From: Vibrio neptunius
GTDB taxonomy: Bacteria; Pseudomonadota; Gammaproteobacteria; Enterobacterales; Vibrionaceae
Assembly: GCA_019339365.1 (NCBI GenBank)
Contig: CP079860.1
Coordinates: 744,001 to 808,000 of the forward strand
Direction of reading: 5' to 3'
DNA length: 64,000 nt
Position numbers and translations under genes: made by a program. Positions 1-9,588 of this stretch are shown in pieces. Position 1 is the stretch's first letter, and each line of letters starts with the position of its first letter. A model generated the notes under the pieces. The model did not search any database. It had not been told where the DNA came from and was given only the letters and a program-made list of their open reading frames with translations.

Positions 1-279
1 GCCGAACCACGAGCAGGCACAGTGAATTTGTTCCCTCGGGTAGGGATTGGCTACAACACGAAAGTACCGGGTCGCCATGCGGGTGAAAGCTATTTGGAGA
101 AGGACGCCTTTATCGGATTTTGGGGCGCTCCAATTGGCAAACAAGCTACGCCACTGAGTAGTGAGGAGAACGGCTCTCTGGCTCCGACTCTGTATCAATA
201 TCTGACTGGAGATGACGTTAAAGCCGGAGAAAATGGTTGGGGGTATCCATCATTGCTTAGCAAACTCGATATTCACTAA
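1..279 (+). CDS. C-terminal part of an exported-enzyme-like protein, possibly alkaline phosphatase fold (partial)
   Basis: The frame is open from base 1 to the TAA at 277-279, so this is the 3' end of a gene that starts outside the window. An internal GTG at 22 has no ribosome binding site and is not a convincing start. About 92 residues are visible. The H-A-G-E motif followed by a short strand ending in F-W-G-A-P resembles the last metal-ligand histidine region of alkaline-phosphatase-superfamily enzymes (H-T-G in PhoA). That assignment is tentative because the catalytic part is missing. The gene is followed directly by a strong bidirectional terminator shared with yibL. Confidence 0.5.
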   Translation, partial: AEPRAGTVNLFPRVGIGYNTKVPGRHAGESYLEKDAFIGFWGAPIGKQATPLSSEENGSLAPTLYQYLTGDDVKAGENGWGYPSLLSKLDIH

Positions 280-305
280 GCCTCCCTCAATAACAGAAAG
301 CAATA

Positions 306-337
306 ACAAAAAAGCGCCTTACGGCGCTTTTTTGTTA
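306..337. terminator. Bidirectional rho-independent terminator
   Basis: Stem AAAAAAGCGCC / GGCGCTTTTTT with a short TTAC-type loop. It has an A-run on one side and a T-run on the other, so it can stop both the plus-strand partial gene and minus-strand yibL. Confidence 0.9.
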
Positions 338-345
338 TCTGGAAA

Positions 346-702
346 TCAGAATTTTTTCGGTGCGTAACCAGTCATGACTTCAAGTCTCAGCTCTTTACCC
401 AGCTTAGTCATTGGGTGAACCACGATTAGACCTTTGACTGACCTTTTCAGCTTACCCATGTCTGCTTGTTCTTCTTTAGTAATTGCACGTGAGAACGGCA
501 TGTCGATCAAGCTCTTACGCTCTTTGTTCATGTCGTATTTCTGTTTGCTTTTCATCACGTGAATTTTTTTGCTTAGTTTATCTGCTTCGTCAGTGAACTT
601 AGTCACCATTTCCTGATCACCACGAGATTTCGCCGCATCCAGCTTACGCTGACACTTGTCCAGACGATTGTGAAGGTTTTGAAGTTCTTGCTTAGTACTC
701 AT
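346..702 (-). CDS. yibL: YibL-family ribosome-associated protein
   Basis: 118 residues, close to the length of E. coli YibL. The N-terminal ~65 residues are lysine-rich and predicted to be coiled coil. The C-terminal half carries the family-specific block MPFSRAITKEEQADMGKLK, followed by the conserved V-V-H-P-M-T and M-T-G-[YF] motifs near the end. YibL co-purifies with ribosomes in E. coli; its exact role is not known. The gene is monocistronic: a terminator follows it, and the next gene upstream on the same strand ends 73 bp away. The ribosome binding site is weak (GAGATC). Confidence 0.9.
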   Translation of the reverse strand: MSTKQELQNLHNRLDKCQRKLDAAKSRGDQEMVTKFTDEADKLSKKIHVMKSKQKYDMNKERKSLIDMPFSRAITKEEQADMGKLKRSVKGLIVVHPMTKLGKELRLEVMTGYAPKKF

Positions 703-775
703 GGTATTGATCTCATTGAAACAGAAAAGGGCGGCGAGTGTAGCACAAGCTGACTCGCTGCCCTAATTTTAGTCG

Positions 776-1414
776 TTAGCCGTGTTTTTGGTCGTAATCT
801 TTGATGGCTTTTTCGAGCAACTCGAAGTCTGGTTGAGTCAGATATTTACGCATCGCCGCAAATTTCTCTTCAGGCCATTGGTAAATTTCCAGCGCCACCA
901 GCTTCTCTATTAGCTCAGGGGCAAAACGATATTTAACCAATCTGGCAGGATTTCCACCGACAATCGCGTATGGTTCCACATCTTTGGTCACAACACTGTT
1001 GGCCGCGACAACCGCACCTTCACCTACGGTCACGCCCGGCATGATCATGGCACGCATGCCTATCCATACTCCGTCATCAATGACAGTATCGCCTTTACCT
1101 TGATAAGAGCGCTCAACCTCTTCCAAAAACGGATAGAGACAAAACCAGTCTGTTCTATGGTTGTGATTCCCACCCATCAGAATAACGGCTTCTGCTGCAA
1201 TGCAAACATAGTCACCGATATAGAGCTGATCAATATCCCATCTCGGCTGCCATTGCTTGCTGATTTCGTCCCCATGCAAGTAGCGGACGACGGACTGTTC
1301 AAAACCGTTATCCCAACAATCGCTGTAGTAGCTATGAGTCCCCTTGATATGAATGTTTTTGTTCTGCACTACTTTATGCAGTAACTGAAATGTCGACCAA
1401 TGTTTTTGTGGCAT
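776..1414 (-). CDS. CatB-related O-acetyltransferase (left-handed beta-helix)
   Basis: 212 residues, the usual length of xenobiotic acetyltransferases of the CatB/Vat type. The N-terminal domain has the catalytic-histidine loop [10 protein letters not shown] ending in Y-P-F. Hexapeptide repeats follow ([24 protein letters not shown]), then the acetyl-CoA end motif G-G-N-P-A-R. Family members move acetyl from acetyl-CoA to hydroxyls, including those of chloramphenicol or streptogramins; chromosomal copies often have no proven drug substrate. The start is supported by GAGGA seven bases upstream. Whether it confers resistance cannot be read from sequence. Confidence 0.88.
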   Translation of the reverse strand: MPQKHWSTFQLLHKVVQNKNIHIKGTHSYYSDCWDNGFEQSVVRYLHGDEISKQWQPRWDIDQLYIGDYVCIAAEAVILMGGNHNHRTDWFCLYPFLEEVERSYQGKGDTVIDDGVWIGMRAMIMPGVTVGEGAVVAANSVVTKDVEPYAIVGGNPARLVKYRFAPELIEKLVALEIYQWPEEKFAAMRKYLTQPDFELLEKAIKDYDQKHG

Positions 1415-1783
1415 GACAAAATCCTCAATGCATCATTCAGATTTGCCACGGAACGAATTTCGTGGCGTTGTTTAGACGTTCAGCTAAACAACGCTTATTG
1501 GATGCGCGGCTGCTTGAGCAGCGGGATGATTTTCATAGTCAGGTCTCCTTTCGAGGCGCAACTTTACGCGAAAAGGCGGTTTTTATGTCAATATTGAGTC
1601 AGCATATTAAATATACAGATAGATTGAGTTTGCCTATGTTTAAACACCTTTTACCGCTGGCAATTGTTTCTATGACGACAGCGATAACGCCCGCAAGCCA
1701 AGCCGATAAGCACACCAATTTATAAGCACCAGTGGCTGATCAATCAAGCCACTCATACGTAGAAGATAAAAAAGGATAAGCCT
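1415..1783. other. Gap with two inverted repeats and a possible short secreted peptide
   Basis: GCCACG/CGTGGC flank a 10-base loop at 1445-1466. CGTTGTTTAG/CTAAACAACG form a perfect 10-bp stem with an 8-base loop at 1466-1493. Only the small reading frame at 1636-1725 looks at all gene-like here. Confidence 0.4.
1636..1725 (+). CDS. Possible 29-residue peptide that is mostly signal peptide
   Basis: ATG at 1636 opens a short frame: Lys, a hydrophobic stretch of about 15 residues, A-S-Q-A as a plausible signal-peptidase site, then only six more residues before the stop. It looks like a signal peptide whose mature protein is missing, either a truncated gene or a small secreted peptide. The ribosome binding site is poor. 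It lies 58 bp upstream of the DCC gene. Low confidence that it is expressed. Confidence 0.25.
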   Translation: MFKHLLPLAIVSMTTAITPASQADKHTNL

Positions 1784-2170
1784 ATGACTCAACTTACGAT
1801 TTTCTACGATGGTACCTGTCCATTGTGTGTGAAAGAGATGGAACATTTAGCTCATTACGATGGCGAGCAACATTTATTGCTCGTTGATATCCACTCCGAA
1901 AACTTCCTCAATTACCCTGAGATCGACGCAAAACAAGCGTCTAAAATTCTTCATGCCGTTGATAATAACGGAACACTGCTGCTCGGTTTAGATGTCACTT
2001 ATCTCGCATGGAAGCTGGTTGGAAAAGGCTGGCTGTACGCTCCATTACGCTGGAAACTCATCCGTCCAGTTGCAGATTGGTGTTACCTCAGATTTGCAAA
2101 CAATCGATACACCATTTCTAAGTGGCTGACTGGAAAAAGAAAGTGCGATTCTGGTCAATGTTTTCGATAA
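1784..2170 (+). CDS. DCC-family (DUF393) thiol-disulfide oxidoreductase-like protein
   Basis: 128 residues. The N-terminal F-Y-D-G-T-C-P-L-C motif is the DxxCxxC signature that names the DCC family and resembles a thioredoxin-type active site. The rest has the usual hydrophobic helices and tryptophans. The physiological substrate of these proteins is unknown. The start is supported by AAAAGGA seven bases upstream. Nothing coding is seen in the 233 bp that separate it from the chemoreceptor downstream. Confidence 0.85.
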   Translation: MTQLTIFYDGTCPLCVKEMEHLAHYDGEQHLLLVDIHSENFLNYPEIDAKQASKILHAVDNNGTLLLGLDVTYLAWKLVGKGWLYAPLRWKLIRPVADWCYLRFANNRYTISKWLTGKRKCDSGQCFR

Positions 2171-2403
2171 AACAGAGATCTTACCTGTCAGCGAACACGA
2201 ATTAACCTATCGAGATTCACAGTCCTGCTTCGATAAATTGGCTAGTCTTATACAATAAACGTTTGGTTTATGTTCTCTTCACTGGTCACCAAACCGAGCA
2301 GTCAAGGGGGCATGAACCAAATTTATAACAACAGGCGTTTCATGCCAGAAGCCTCTCTGGTCATATTTAAACGCCAATACCTTTTGAAAGACAGGATGTT
2401 TGT

Positions 2404-4065
2404 ATGAGTCTAACTATTCGAAGTCGCCTGTACATTTTGGCGCTTGTTCCATTACTGGTAATTGCGATCGGTATGCTTGGTTTCACTTACGTTAAAACCA
2501 ATGAACTCAACGATCAGCAGATTGAGGTAACCCGCACTAACATGATGAACATGAAGAAAGCGGAACTGAAAAGTTACCTTCAAATGGCAAAGTCTGCCGT
2601 CCGGCCTTTTCTTGACAAAGGCGCAAGCCTAGAGGACGCCTACCCAACCCTCAAAACGTTAGAATACGGCAAGACAGGTTATGTGTTTGGCTACAATTCC
2701 CAAGGTATTCGTAAAGTCCAAGGTAGCAGTAGCGAAGGGATTGGCGATAGCTATTGGAACCTGCAGGACAAACACGGTAATTACCTAATTCAGGATCTGA
2801 TTCGTAACGCCAAAACAGGAGAGTTCACCACTTATTACTTCCCTAAACCCGGCGAGACCGAGGCACTGCCCAAGCTGAGTTACTCGATATATATACCTGA
2901 GTGGGATTTGATGCTAGGTACAGGATTCTACACCGACGACATTGATGCCATTGTGGCCGAAATGGAAAGTGCGACCACAGAAGCACTACAAGAAACCCTG
3001 TCTGCCATCATTATATTCTGTATCGTGATTGCGGGCGTCGTTGCTGCCTTCGCCGTCGCCGTTAACCGAACCATCCTTAAGCCGTTAGAAATGTTCGATA
3101 CCTCGATCAGTTCCTTTGCCAGCGGCGATGCTGACCTGACCGCCCGTATGGAAGATTTTGAAGCTCCGGAGTTTTCCCAACTGAGTAAAAACTTCAATGC
3201 TTTTGTCGCCAGTCTGCAAACCATCATTCGAAGCGTCAGTGATGTTGGTCAACAGGTCGTCTCAGAGACCAGCGATATGTCAAGCCGTGCCGCAAAAGTC
3301 GATGAATTGGCTTCAGGTCAACGTCAAGAGACTGAGCAAGTTGCCACCGCGATGACGGAGATGACCACAACAGCATCCGAGATTTCGAATAATGCCAGCC
3401 AAGCCGCGCATTCAGCTAAGGAAGCCGACGATAATGCCAAAGAAGCTCAAGACATCGTTAATTCTGCGGCGCAGTCTGTCGAAGCCCTGGCCGAAGAAGT
3501 CTCCCAAGCGAATGGTGTTATCTCTCGCCTTGAAGGGGATGTACAAAACATTTCCTCCTCTTTGGAAGTGATTCAAGATATCGCCGAGCAAACTAACTTA
3601 CTCGCACTCAATGCGGCGATCGAAGCCGCACGTGCCGGTGAACAGGGCCGTGGATTTGCCGTCGTGGCCGACGAAGTTCGTAAACTGGCTAGTCGTACCC
3701 AAGACAGTACGGGTGAGATTCATCAGATGATTGAACAATTAAAAGCGGCCTCAGATGATGCAGTAAAAGCCATGGAGTCAAGTCAGAAACGTGGTGCCAG
3801 TACAGTAGAAGAAGCCAATGCTGCTGCTCGGGCGCTGATTCAGATTCAGGAATCCATCGGCACCATCATGGATATGAACTCACTGATTGCCACCGCGACC
3901 GAAGAGCAAAGTCTCGTCGGCCAAGAAATTTCGCAGCGCATAGTCGTCATTTCTGACCAAAGCTCACAATCCGCAGAACTAGCCAATGACAACCGTTCAG
4001 GAAGCCAAGAGCTAAACCAACGAGCCAACGAGCTTTACGAACTGGTGGATCGATTTAAGGTATAA
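2404..4065 (+). CDS. Methyl-accepting chemotaxis protein with single Cache domain
   Basis: 553 residues. TM1 spans about 7-29. A periplasmic single-Cache (sCache_2) sensor of about 165 residues follows, with the typical Y-G-K-T-G-Y-V-F and G-T-G-F-Y motifs. TM2 is at about 199-221, then a HAMP domain and a long signalling coiled coil. The hairpin tip contains the invariant [19 protein letters not shown] core. There is no C-terminal CheR-binding NWETF-type pentapeptide. It should sense a small ligand in the periplasm and signal through CheA/CheW. The ligand cannot be inferred. It is a single gene ended by its own terminator. Confidence 0.95.
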   Translation: MSLTIRSRLYILALVPLLVIAIGMLGFTYVKTNELNDQQIEVTRTNMMNMKKAELKSYLQMAKSAVRPFLDKGASLEDAYPTLKTLEYGKTGYVFGYNSQGIRKVQGSSSEGIGDSYWNLQDKHGNYLIQDLIRNAKTGEFTTYYFPKPGETEALPKLSYSIYIPEWDLMLGTGFYTDDIDAIVAEMESATTEALQETLSAIIIFCIVIAGVVAAFAVAVNRTILKPLEMFDTSISSFASGDADLTARMEDFEAPEFSQLSKNFNAFVASLQTIIRSVSDVGQQVVSETSDMSSRAAKVDELASGQRQETEQVATAMTEMTTTASEISNNASQAAHSAKEADDNAKEAQDIVNSAAQSVEALAEEVSQANGVISRLEGDVQNISSSLEVIQDIAEQTNLLALNAAIEAARAGEQGRGFAVVADEVRKLASRTQDSTGEIHQMIEQLKAASDDAVKAMESSQKRGASTVEEANAAARALIQIQESIGTIMDMNSLIATATEEQSLVGQEISQRIVVISDQSSQSAELANDNRSGSQELNQRANELYELVDRFKV

Positions 4066-4081
4066 GCACATATTACTCAAT

Positions 4082-4113
4082 AGCCCGCAATGCTTGCACT
4101 GCGGGCTTTTTTA
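4082..4113. terminator. Terminator between chemoreceptor and GlxA-type regulator
   Basis: AGCCCGCA / TGCGGGCT stem followed by TTTTTT. It sits between two convergent genes and just overlaps the stop of the minus-strand gene. Confidence 0.85.
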
Positions 4114-5028
4114 TCGTCTAAAACGCCGACGAAATTCGCTGGGTGTCAACCCCATGATCTGACTGAACACCTTACGACACGCACTGGCGTTTTCATACCC
4201 AACCTGGTGGCTAATCCACTCAAAAGAACGAGTTGAACCTTCGAGGTAATCACAAGCCTTCTGCACTCGTACTCGCTGCAAATACTGGTTTGGATTCATA
4301 CCTGTGGCTTTAACAAATCGACGCTGAAACGTTCTCTCGGTCAAGTTTGCTTCAACAGCCAATTGTTTTACCGACATTGTCCGAGAAAAGTGAGCACTGA
4401 TTCTGTGCTGACTTTCAACAATTGCAATATCACCATGAGAAAATGATGGCGTGAACTGCTGATAAAACCTCTGTTCTCTTGATGCAGTATCTATGACCAA
4501 CATCTTGCCCAGCTGTCGCATGATTTGTGGTGAAGCATACCTAGATACCAACTCCAGTCCAAGATCCAACCAAGACATCATGCCGCCTGCTGTAATCACA
4601 TCGCCATGATCAATTAGAATTTGATTTATCTCCGTAGGCTGCGACGGGTACTGTGACTTAAAGGTCTCAGCTAGCCCCCAATGAGTAGTCAAAGCCCTTT
4701 GTCCAACAATCCCTGACGCCGCCAAGATAAACGCGCCAGCACACGCCGACGCAATCACACTGCCACGACGATGTTGCTCAACCAACCACTCAAGCTTTGG
4801 TGTGTCTGGTTTTCGGTAGAACTGAGCGTCAATGCTGGGCGGGAGTAGTACGACATCAAATTGCTTGGGAGGCATATTGCACGCCTCAACAATGTGCACG
4901 TTGAACTCAATCTCAAGTTCACTCTCACGACATACTCGGTTGGCTAGTTGAAAAAGCTCTTCGAAACCAAACACGGCCGATTTGAGAGCAAAAGGATAGT
5001 TAAATACGGCAATATTAATCTTAGGCAT
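4111..5028 (-). CDS. GlxA-family AraC-type transcriptional regulator
   Basis: 305 residues. The N-terminal ~180 residues form a DJ-1/PfpI-like domain with the nucleophile-elbow motif S-A-C-A-G-A-F around Cys97. The C-terminal ~100 residues are an AraC/XylS double helix-turn-helix ending in the usual G-L-T-P-S-E-F-R-R-R-F. The amidase-like domain acts as a ligand sensor in characterised relatives rather than as an enzyme. The gene is transcribed divergently from an isochorismatase-family gene 106 bp away, a common pairing that suggests it controls that neighbour. The intervening AT-rich region should hold both promoters. Confidence 0.9.
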   Translation of the reverse strand: MPKINIAVFNYPFALKSAVFGFEELFQLANRVCRESELEIEFNVHIVEACNMPPKQFDVVLLPPSIDAQFYRKPDTPKLEWLVEQHRRGSVIASACAGAFILAASGIVGQRALTTHWGLAETFKSQYPSQPTEINQILIDHGDVITAGGMMSWLDLGLELVSRYASPQIMRQLGKMLVIDTASREQRFYQQFTPSFSHGDIAIVESQHRISAHFSRTMSVKQLAVEANLTERTFQRRFVKATGMNPNQYLQRVRVQKACDYLEGSTRSFEWISHQVGYENASACRKVFSQIMGLTPSEFRRRFRR

Positions 5029-5134
5029 GCAATGTCGTTTTTAGCATTATTTATGTCATTTTAGACTCTAAAAAGGCCAAAAATAAAGCGCCATAATGAC
5101 TCCAATTTGAACGACACCAAATAGGAGAGGCATC

Positions 5135-5652
5135 ATGAGGCAGAAAGCACTACTCGTCATCGATCTACAAAACGACTACTTTCCAAACGGAAAATTTCCT
5201 CTTTGGAACACAGAGAACACGTTAACCAATATCAAAGCGGCGATTAAAAAGCCCAACAGAAACAGATTCCTGTGATTCACATTCAGCATATTGCAGACCC
5301 TGCTATGGGTATCGCACCCTTTTTCAACCAAGGTAGTACAGGTGCAGATATTCACTCAGAGATCCTCGCGAGTGCACCAGAAGGGAATATTGTGGTTAAA
5401 TCTTTCGCAGACAGCTTTGAACAAACAGAGCTAGACGATGTGCTCAAAAAGCATGGGGTAACTGAAGTGATTATTTGCGGCATGATGACGCAAAACTGCG
5501 TGACTCATACAGCGATTTCCAAAGCAGCAGAGCAATATGAAGTATCTGTACTGGCCGATTGTTGCACCACCACCGATGAAATGATTCATAACATCGCCCT
5601 TCATGCCATCTCTGCACGCGTTCCGTTGATAAATACTGAACAATTGATTTAA
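5135..5652 (+). pseudogene. Isochorismatase-family cysteine hydrolase, frameshifted
   Basis: ATG at 5135 has GGAGAGG upstream and begins with the family motif A-L-L-V-I-D-L-Q-N-D-Y-F. After A-A-I-K-K the frame runs into a stop at about 5272. The remainder continues in the next frame to 5652, with the catalytic-loop motif I-I-C-G-M-M-T-Q-N-C-V. One extra A in the A-run at 5246-5250 would restore a full-length protein of about 172 residues with Asp, Lys and Cys of the triad in place. This is either a recent pseudogene or a sequencing error. These enzymes hydrolyse amides or vinyl ethers; the substrate is unknown. Confidence 0.85.
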
Positions 5653-5660
5653 GGCTCAAT

Positions 5661-5690
5661 TAAGGCCTCTTATCCAACAGAGGCCTTCTG
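5661..5690 (+). terminator. Stem-loop after the isochorismatase gene
   Basis: AAGGCCTC / GAGGCCTT, perfect 8-bp stem with a 10-base loop. The T-run is weak, so termination may be inefficient. Confidence 0.6.
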
Positions 5691-6000
5691 CTGATGACTC
5701 ATACAAAACAAATCACTATTGCCTTAGCACGTAGATTTCACCTCATAGAGCAAAAGCTCTCATCTTTGATTGTTATCCCACCAATCAAGAAATAGTAAAA
5801 TATCAATTTCAATAATTTTATAAACCGTGCGCATATTTATAGATTAACTAAAACAACAATATGCAATTCAATGAATAGATGCATAGTGTGAAAATTGTAA
5901 TCAGGTTCTCTTTGCACAACGAGAACCCAGTAAACATGCTTGATGTTTGTAGTAGGCCATGTTCAACAATCTCTTTTACTATTCAAAGGAAGACAGTATG
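5691..6000. other. AT-rich upstream region of the protease gene
   Basis: No gene seen. It is very AT-rich, as expected for a regulated promoter region. A TGTGA-N6-TAATC sequence near 5890 is only a poor match to a CRP site. Confidence 0.4.
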
Positions 6001-7578
6001 TTTAAGAAATTATTAAGTTGTTGTATCGCCTCGACTCTTTCAGTCGTCTCAACCGCGGGGCTTGCGCAACAAAACGAAGGAGGAGCCATTGCATCTGAGG
6101 ACCAAATGCTTGCGCCTTTAATGACAGCGTCGGCAAAATCTGCGATTAAAAATCAATACATCGTTGTGCTAAAACAACCACTGACGATGAGTAACGATCA
6201 ACAAGCCCTTCAGCAGTTTACCCAACAAACTGTGTCTGGTCTCGCTAGCCAACATGCATTTAAAATCGATAAAGTTTATGACCGCTCGTTAAGTGGTTTT
6301 GTCGCTACCCTTTCTGATGAACAATTGAAAGCCCTGCGTGCTGATCAACAAGTCGACTTTATTGAACAAGACCAAATCATCTCGCTCGATCCTGTTATCT
6401 CGGCGAACGCCACTCAAAGCAATCCTGTTTGGGGATTAGACCGCATCGATCAGCGTGATTTACCACTCAGCAACAGCTACACCTATAACTACGACGGTTC
6501 AGGTGTGACAGCTTATGTTATCGATACTGGTGTGACAAACACTCACGCTGAGTTCGGTGGCCGTGCAAGATCAGGTTATGACTTCGTCGACAACGATAGT
6601 GACGCGACTGACTGTAACGGTCACGGTACTCATGTAGCGGGCACCATTGGTGGTGCTCAATACGGTGTGGCGAAAAACGTCAATATCGTCGGTGTACGTG
6701 TACTAAGCTGTAGTGGCTCTGGTACCACTTCAGGTGTCATTGGCGGTGTGGATTGGGTCGCTGCCAACGCCTCTGGCCCATCGGTGGCCAACATGAGTTT
6801 AGGTGGGGGCGTTTCAACCGCTCTTGATCAAGCGGTTGCCAGCGCGGTTCAGTCAGGTGTCAGCTTTATGCTTGCAGCTGGTAACTCCAACGCTGACGCT
6901 TGTAACTCCTCACCAGCTCGCGAAGCGAGCGGTGTGACGGTCGGTTCAACAACCAGCAGCGATAGTCGCTCAAGCTTCTCTAACTGGGGTAGCTGTGTTG
7001 ACGTGTTTGCGCCCGGTTCGAATATTAAATCAGCTTGGTACGATGGTGGCTACCGCACCATTAGTGGTACATCGATGGCAACACCTCACGTAGCAGGTGT
7101 CGCGGCTCTGTATCTGCAAGAAAACAACACTCTGTCACCAGCTCAAGTATCAACGCTGATCAGCGAACGTGCGAGCACAAACAAAGTTAGTGATACTAAA
7201 GGTACCGTCAACAAGCTGCTATACAGCCAAACAGACAGTGGCTGTGACCCAGATTGTGGCACACCGAATCCAGGGGGTGAGTTGACTAACGGCCAACCAG
7301 TCACTGGTATCAGCGGTAGCAGCGGTGAACAAAAGCATTACTTCATCGACGTGACTGCCGGTCAGACTCTGACTGTCACCACTAGCGGTGGTTCAGGCGA
7401 TGCTGACCTCTATGTTCGCTTTGGTGCTAAACCAACAACTAGCTCTTGGGACTGCCGTCCTTACCGCTACGGAAACAGCGAAACGTGCACAGTGTCTAAC
7501 ACTCAAAACGGTCGCTACTACGTGATGCTTAATGGCTACACTAGCTTTAGCGGTGTGAGCGTCCAAGCGAGCTACTAA
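6001..7578 (+). CDS. Secreted subtilisin-family serine protease with PPC domain (exoprotease A-like)
   Basis: The start at 6001 is preferred over the upstream in-frame ATG at 5959. It follows AAAGGAAG and begins directly with a signal peptide (F-K-K, hydrophobic core, G-L-A-Q). An inhibitor-I9 propeptide occupies about 50-130. The S8 catalytic triad lies in V-I-D-T-G (Asp about 176), N-G-H-G-T-H-V-A-G (His about 209) and S-G-T-S-M-A-T-P-H (Ser about 359), with the oxyanion Asn in A-A-G-N-S-N. A cysteine-rich linker leads to a C-terminal pre-peptidase (PPC) domain with D-A-D-L-Y-V-R. Architecture and motifs match Vibrio alkaline serine exoproteases of the proteinase K branch. Expected to be an extracellular protease exported by Sec and type II secretion. 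Confidence 0.95.
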   Translation, partial: FKKLLSCCIASTLSVVSTAGLAQQNEGGAIASEDQMLAPLMTASAKSAIKNQYIVVLKQPLTMSNDQQALQQFTQQTVSGLASQHAFKIDKVYDRSLSGFVATLSDEQLKALRADQQVDFIEQDQIISLDPVISANATQSNPVWGLDRIDQRDLPLSNSYTYNYDGSGVTAYVIDTGVTNTHAEFGGRARSGYDFVDNDSDATDCNGHGTHVAGTIGGAQYGVAKNVNIVGVRVLSCSGSGTTSGVIGGVDWVAANASGPSVANMSLGGGVSTALDQAVASAVQSGVSFMLAAGNSNADACNSSPAREASGVTVGSTTSSDSRSSFSNWGSCVDVFAPGSNIKSAWYDGGYRTISGTSMATPHVAGVAALYLQENNTLSPAQVSTLISERASTNKVSDTKGTVNKLLYSQTDSGCDPDCGTPNPGGELTNGQPVTGISGSSGEQKHYFIDVTAGQTLTVTTSGGSGDADLYVRFGAKPTTSSWDCRPYRYGNSETCTVSNTQNGRYYVMLNGYTSFSGVSVQASY

Positions 7579-7602
7579 CGGCCCCCACAACCTTGAACAA
7601 TC

Positions 7603-7635
7603 ATGCCAGTCAGTATTGACTGACTGGCATTTTTT
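7603..7635 (+). terminator. Terminator of the protease gene
   Basis: ATGCCAGTCAG / CTGACTGGCAT, perfect 11-bp stem with a 6-base loop and a T6 run. Confidence 0.9.
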
Positions 7636-8025
7636 GCTGATAAATACATACCACCGAACTCATCAAGAAAACGCTTGAGTCCAAAAATCTGATCGAACAA
7701 TCACGTTTTTTACGGTTATTCATGGCTTCTACCCTCTTGGATTTCAACCGCACTTTAGTCATCGCATCAGCCTGTTGCCATTCCTCGCCACGAATAAGCC
7801 CACTCCACTTTTGCAAAAACCTCCATATTCAGGGCAAAATGTCTCAGCCTTGTATGTGCAGAGCAGAGTAAAGAGATATAGCGTTCAATGACGAGAATTA
7901 TGCTGACAGTGGCTCAGCCAGAACGTTTGTCACCCCTTTGGCGCATGATTGGCATTAAACTGTCGTATAAGAAATGCTAATTTAATTATAGGCTTTTGTC
8001 TCAACCATTCGATATTGGACATACC
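7636..8025. other. Gap without a confident gene
   Basis: A minus-strand frame runs through 7610-7816, but it reads into the protease terminator, has no ribosome binding site and matches no family I know. Nothing else stands out until the XRE gene. Confidence 0.4.
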
Positions 8026-8619
8026 ATGAAAGTGAACACTAAAAAAATATCAAGTGAACGTAAATCAAGGGCATGGAGCCAACAACATCTCGCTGATGTC
8101 AGTGCTTTAAGTTTAAGAACCATTCAAAGAGTTGAGAAGGAAGGAACAGGTTCACCGGAAACAGTAAAAGCATTGGCGGCAAGTTTTGCATTAGACGTCA
8201 ATCAACTTCTGCTACCCGAAGCGCCTCCTAAAAACTCATCCAAGATAAATGTCAAAACGAAACTCACCGCTTTGTGCTCTTCAATTGTCGTTTTTTTTGT
8301 CAGCGCTCTACTATTTTTTGTTCAGCCTACAATGGCTTCAGGGATTGAAATTAACGCAGATCAGATAGAACAATCTGATGAAAATGACTCTCAGATCTTC
8401 AGTGGCAATGTAGAAATATTTGTACCTGAAGATTTGACGTTTGAAGTCGAGTCGGATGAACTGTGGGGGACAGAAGCCGCTTCCGTCGTGACAGGAAGCG
8501 TAAAGGTAGTGCTAGAGGACGCGACATTAGTCGTCGGTGATGGTGTCCTTATCAAAGTCGATAAAGGGATAAAAATTACGACCGACTACGCGGAGCTTCG
8601 TCCGTTACCACTGGGGTAG
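8026..8619 (+). CDS. XRE-type HTH protein with membrane anchor and LptA/OstA-like C-terminal domain
   Basis: About 197 residues from ATG 8026; an in-frame TTG at 7996 is an alternative start. Residues about 5-60 form a Cro/CI-type helix-turn-helix (S-Q-Q-H-L-A-D, L-S-L-R-T-I-Q-R-V-E). A single hydrophobic segment at about 80-103 ends in A-S-G. A region of about 90 residues follows, beginning I-E-I-N-A-D-Q-I-E and F-S-G-N-V-E-I. That resembles the start of the beta-jellyroll repeats of LptA/OstA proteins (A-D-x-x-x, F-x-G-N-V). The predicted layout is cytoplasmic DNA binding, one membrane span, periplasmic jellyroll. It could be a membrane-bound one-component sensor. The target and signal are unknown. 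Confidence 0.7.
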   Translation: MKVNTKKISSERKSRAWSQQHLADVSALSLRTIQRVEKEGTGSPETVKALAASFALDVNQLLLPEAPPKNSSKINVKTKLTALCSSIVVFFVSALLFFVQPTMASGIEINADQIEQSDENDSQIFSGNVEIFVPEDLTFEVESDELWGTEAASVVTGSVKVVLEDATLVVGDGVLIKVDKGIKITTDYAELRPLPLG

Positions 8620-8676
8620 AATACTGAAACCATTGTCGATGGATAGCCCTAAACACAGAACAAGCGCTGCATGGAT

Positions 8677-9072
8677 TTACTGGCAGTAGTCTTCGGGCAG
8701 AAGAGCGTCGCCTGAATGCTCAGCAAGATAAGTAAGTGCGTCAATCACTCGGATAGGCGTTAACAAGTTGTCTTCATGACAAGGATCGAGTTCGAATGCT
8801 AGGTGAATTCGGTTTTGTTCAATTTTAACAAACAGGTTGCCCTGAGGGGCTCGCTCCTGTGTAAGAGCGAAGACGCCGACGCCAATAAAGTGGGCGCTGT
8901 TGATGTTTCTCGTTGGGTAGATATCACATTTCAACTTATGAGCGAGTGCTAAGAAGTCGAGTAGTAAGTTGATCTGCTCATCTGAAACACTATCTAATGC
9001 TTGGACATGCGGCGCTTTGCAGAATCGCTCTAAATACCCAATCATCTCATCGATATCGTTGTTAAATAGCAT
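8677..9072 (-). CDS. Hypothetical protein, 131 residues
   Basis: Intact frame with a balanced composition and no signal peptide or membrane span. I do not recognise the family. The acidic, leucine-rich N-terminal half looks helical. The C-terminal half has alternating hydrophobics consistent with beta strands. It stands alone, convergent with the XRE fusion gene. The ribosome binding site is weak. Confidence 0.6.
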   Translation of the reverse strand: MLFNNDIDEMIGYLERFCKAPHVQALDSVSDEQINLLLDFLALAHKLKCDIYPTRNINSAHFIGVGVFALTQERAPQGNLFVKIEQNRIHLAFELDPCHEDNLLTPIRVIDALTYLAEHSGDALLPEDYCQ

Positions 9073-9236
9073 GCTGGCTCGTCTTTATGGAGGAGTGGCG
9101 ATTGTACCTTTCACTGACAACATAACAAGAGGCTAGACGTTACTGTCTGATCAAACGCAAAATGTGACTGAACTTATGCCATAGAACCTGCGTATCTAAG
9201 GCTTATTTTTCTTATTTTAAGCGGTGTTGTACCTAT

Positions 9237-9452
9237 ATGAATCGAATTAACCCAGCTAAATTACTTAACAGCAAATGGACTGCCAAAGAACCGGTTAATC
9301 GGGAAAAGCACTTCTTGGTTTCTGACATTGAGTTCGATGACGATGGTGTAGTGATCTCCTGCAAAATTGAAGCGATACTCTCCAAAAAGGAATATTCGAT
9401 TGACTGGCAAGAGTTGAAACACCAAGCTAAATGGCTTCAAGGTTGGAAGTGA
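9237..9452 (+). CDS. TIGR02450 family small Trp-rich protein
   Basis: 71 residues. The whole length fits the family pattern: N-P-x-K-L-L-x-S-K-W-T-A at the start, E-K-H-F-L-V in the middle, then I-D-W-x-E-L-K and the terminal W-L-Q-G-W-K. The family is common in marine gammaproteobacteria and cyanobacteria and has no known function. It is a single gene followed by a stem-loop shared with the peroxiredoxin gene. Confidence 0.88.
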   Translation: MNRINPAKLLNSKWTAKEPVNREKHFLVSDIEFDDDGVVISCKIEAILSKKEYSIDWQELKHQAKWLQGWK

Positions 9453-9541
9453 ATACGGTTTTATCTATCAAAACTATAAGCAAGATTTCCAACCTCTGAT
9501 ATTGAGTGAGTTGCACGACTCTCGCCCCACAAGCCTCATTA

Positions 9542-9576
9542 CTAAGGGTTCAGAATAGACTAACCTGAACCCTTAG
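9542..9576. terminator. Stem-loop between Trp-rich protein and peroxiredoxin genes
   Basis: CTAAGGGTTCAG / CTGAACCCTTAG, perfect 12-bp stem between convergent genes. There is no clear T-run. Confidence 0.6.
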
Positions 9577-9588
9577 CAGTGTTAACGG

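Noticed and set aside
1466..1493. CGTTGTTTAG/CTAAACAACG palindrome considered as an integron attC site
   Set aside because: The core sites do not match GTTRRRY/RYYYAAC in the right order and spacing, and no cassette or integrase is present.
5435..5640. Minus-strand frames opposite the isochorismatase gene
   Set aside because: They are shadows of the frameshifted but conserved plus-strand gene.
7610..7816. Minus-strand frame after the protease gene
   Set aside because: It reads into the protease terminator and lacks a start signal. I could not tie it to any transposase or known family.
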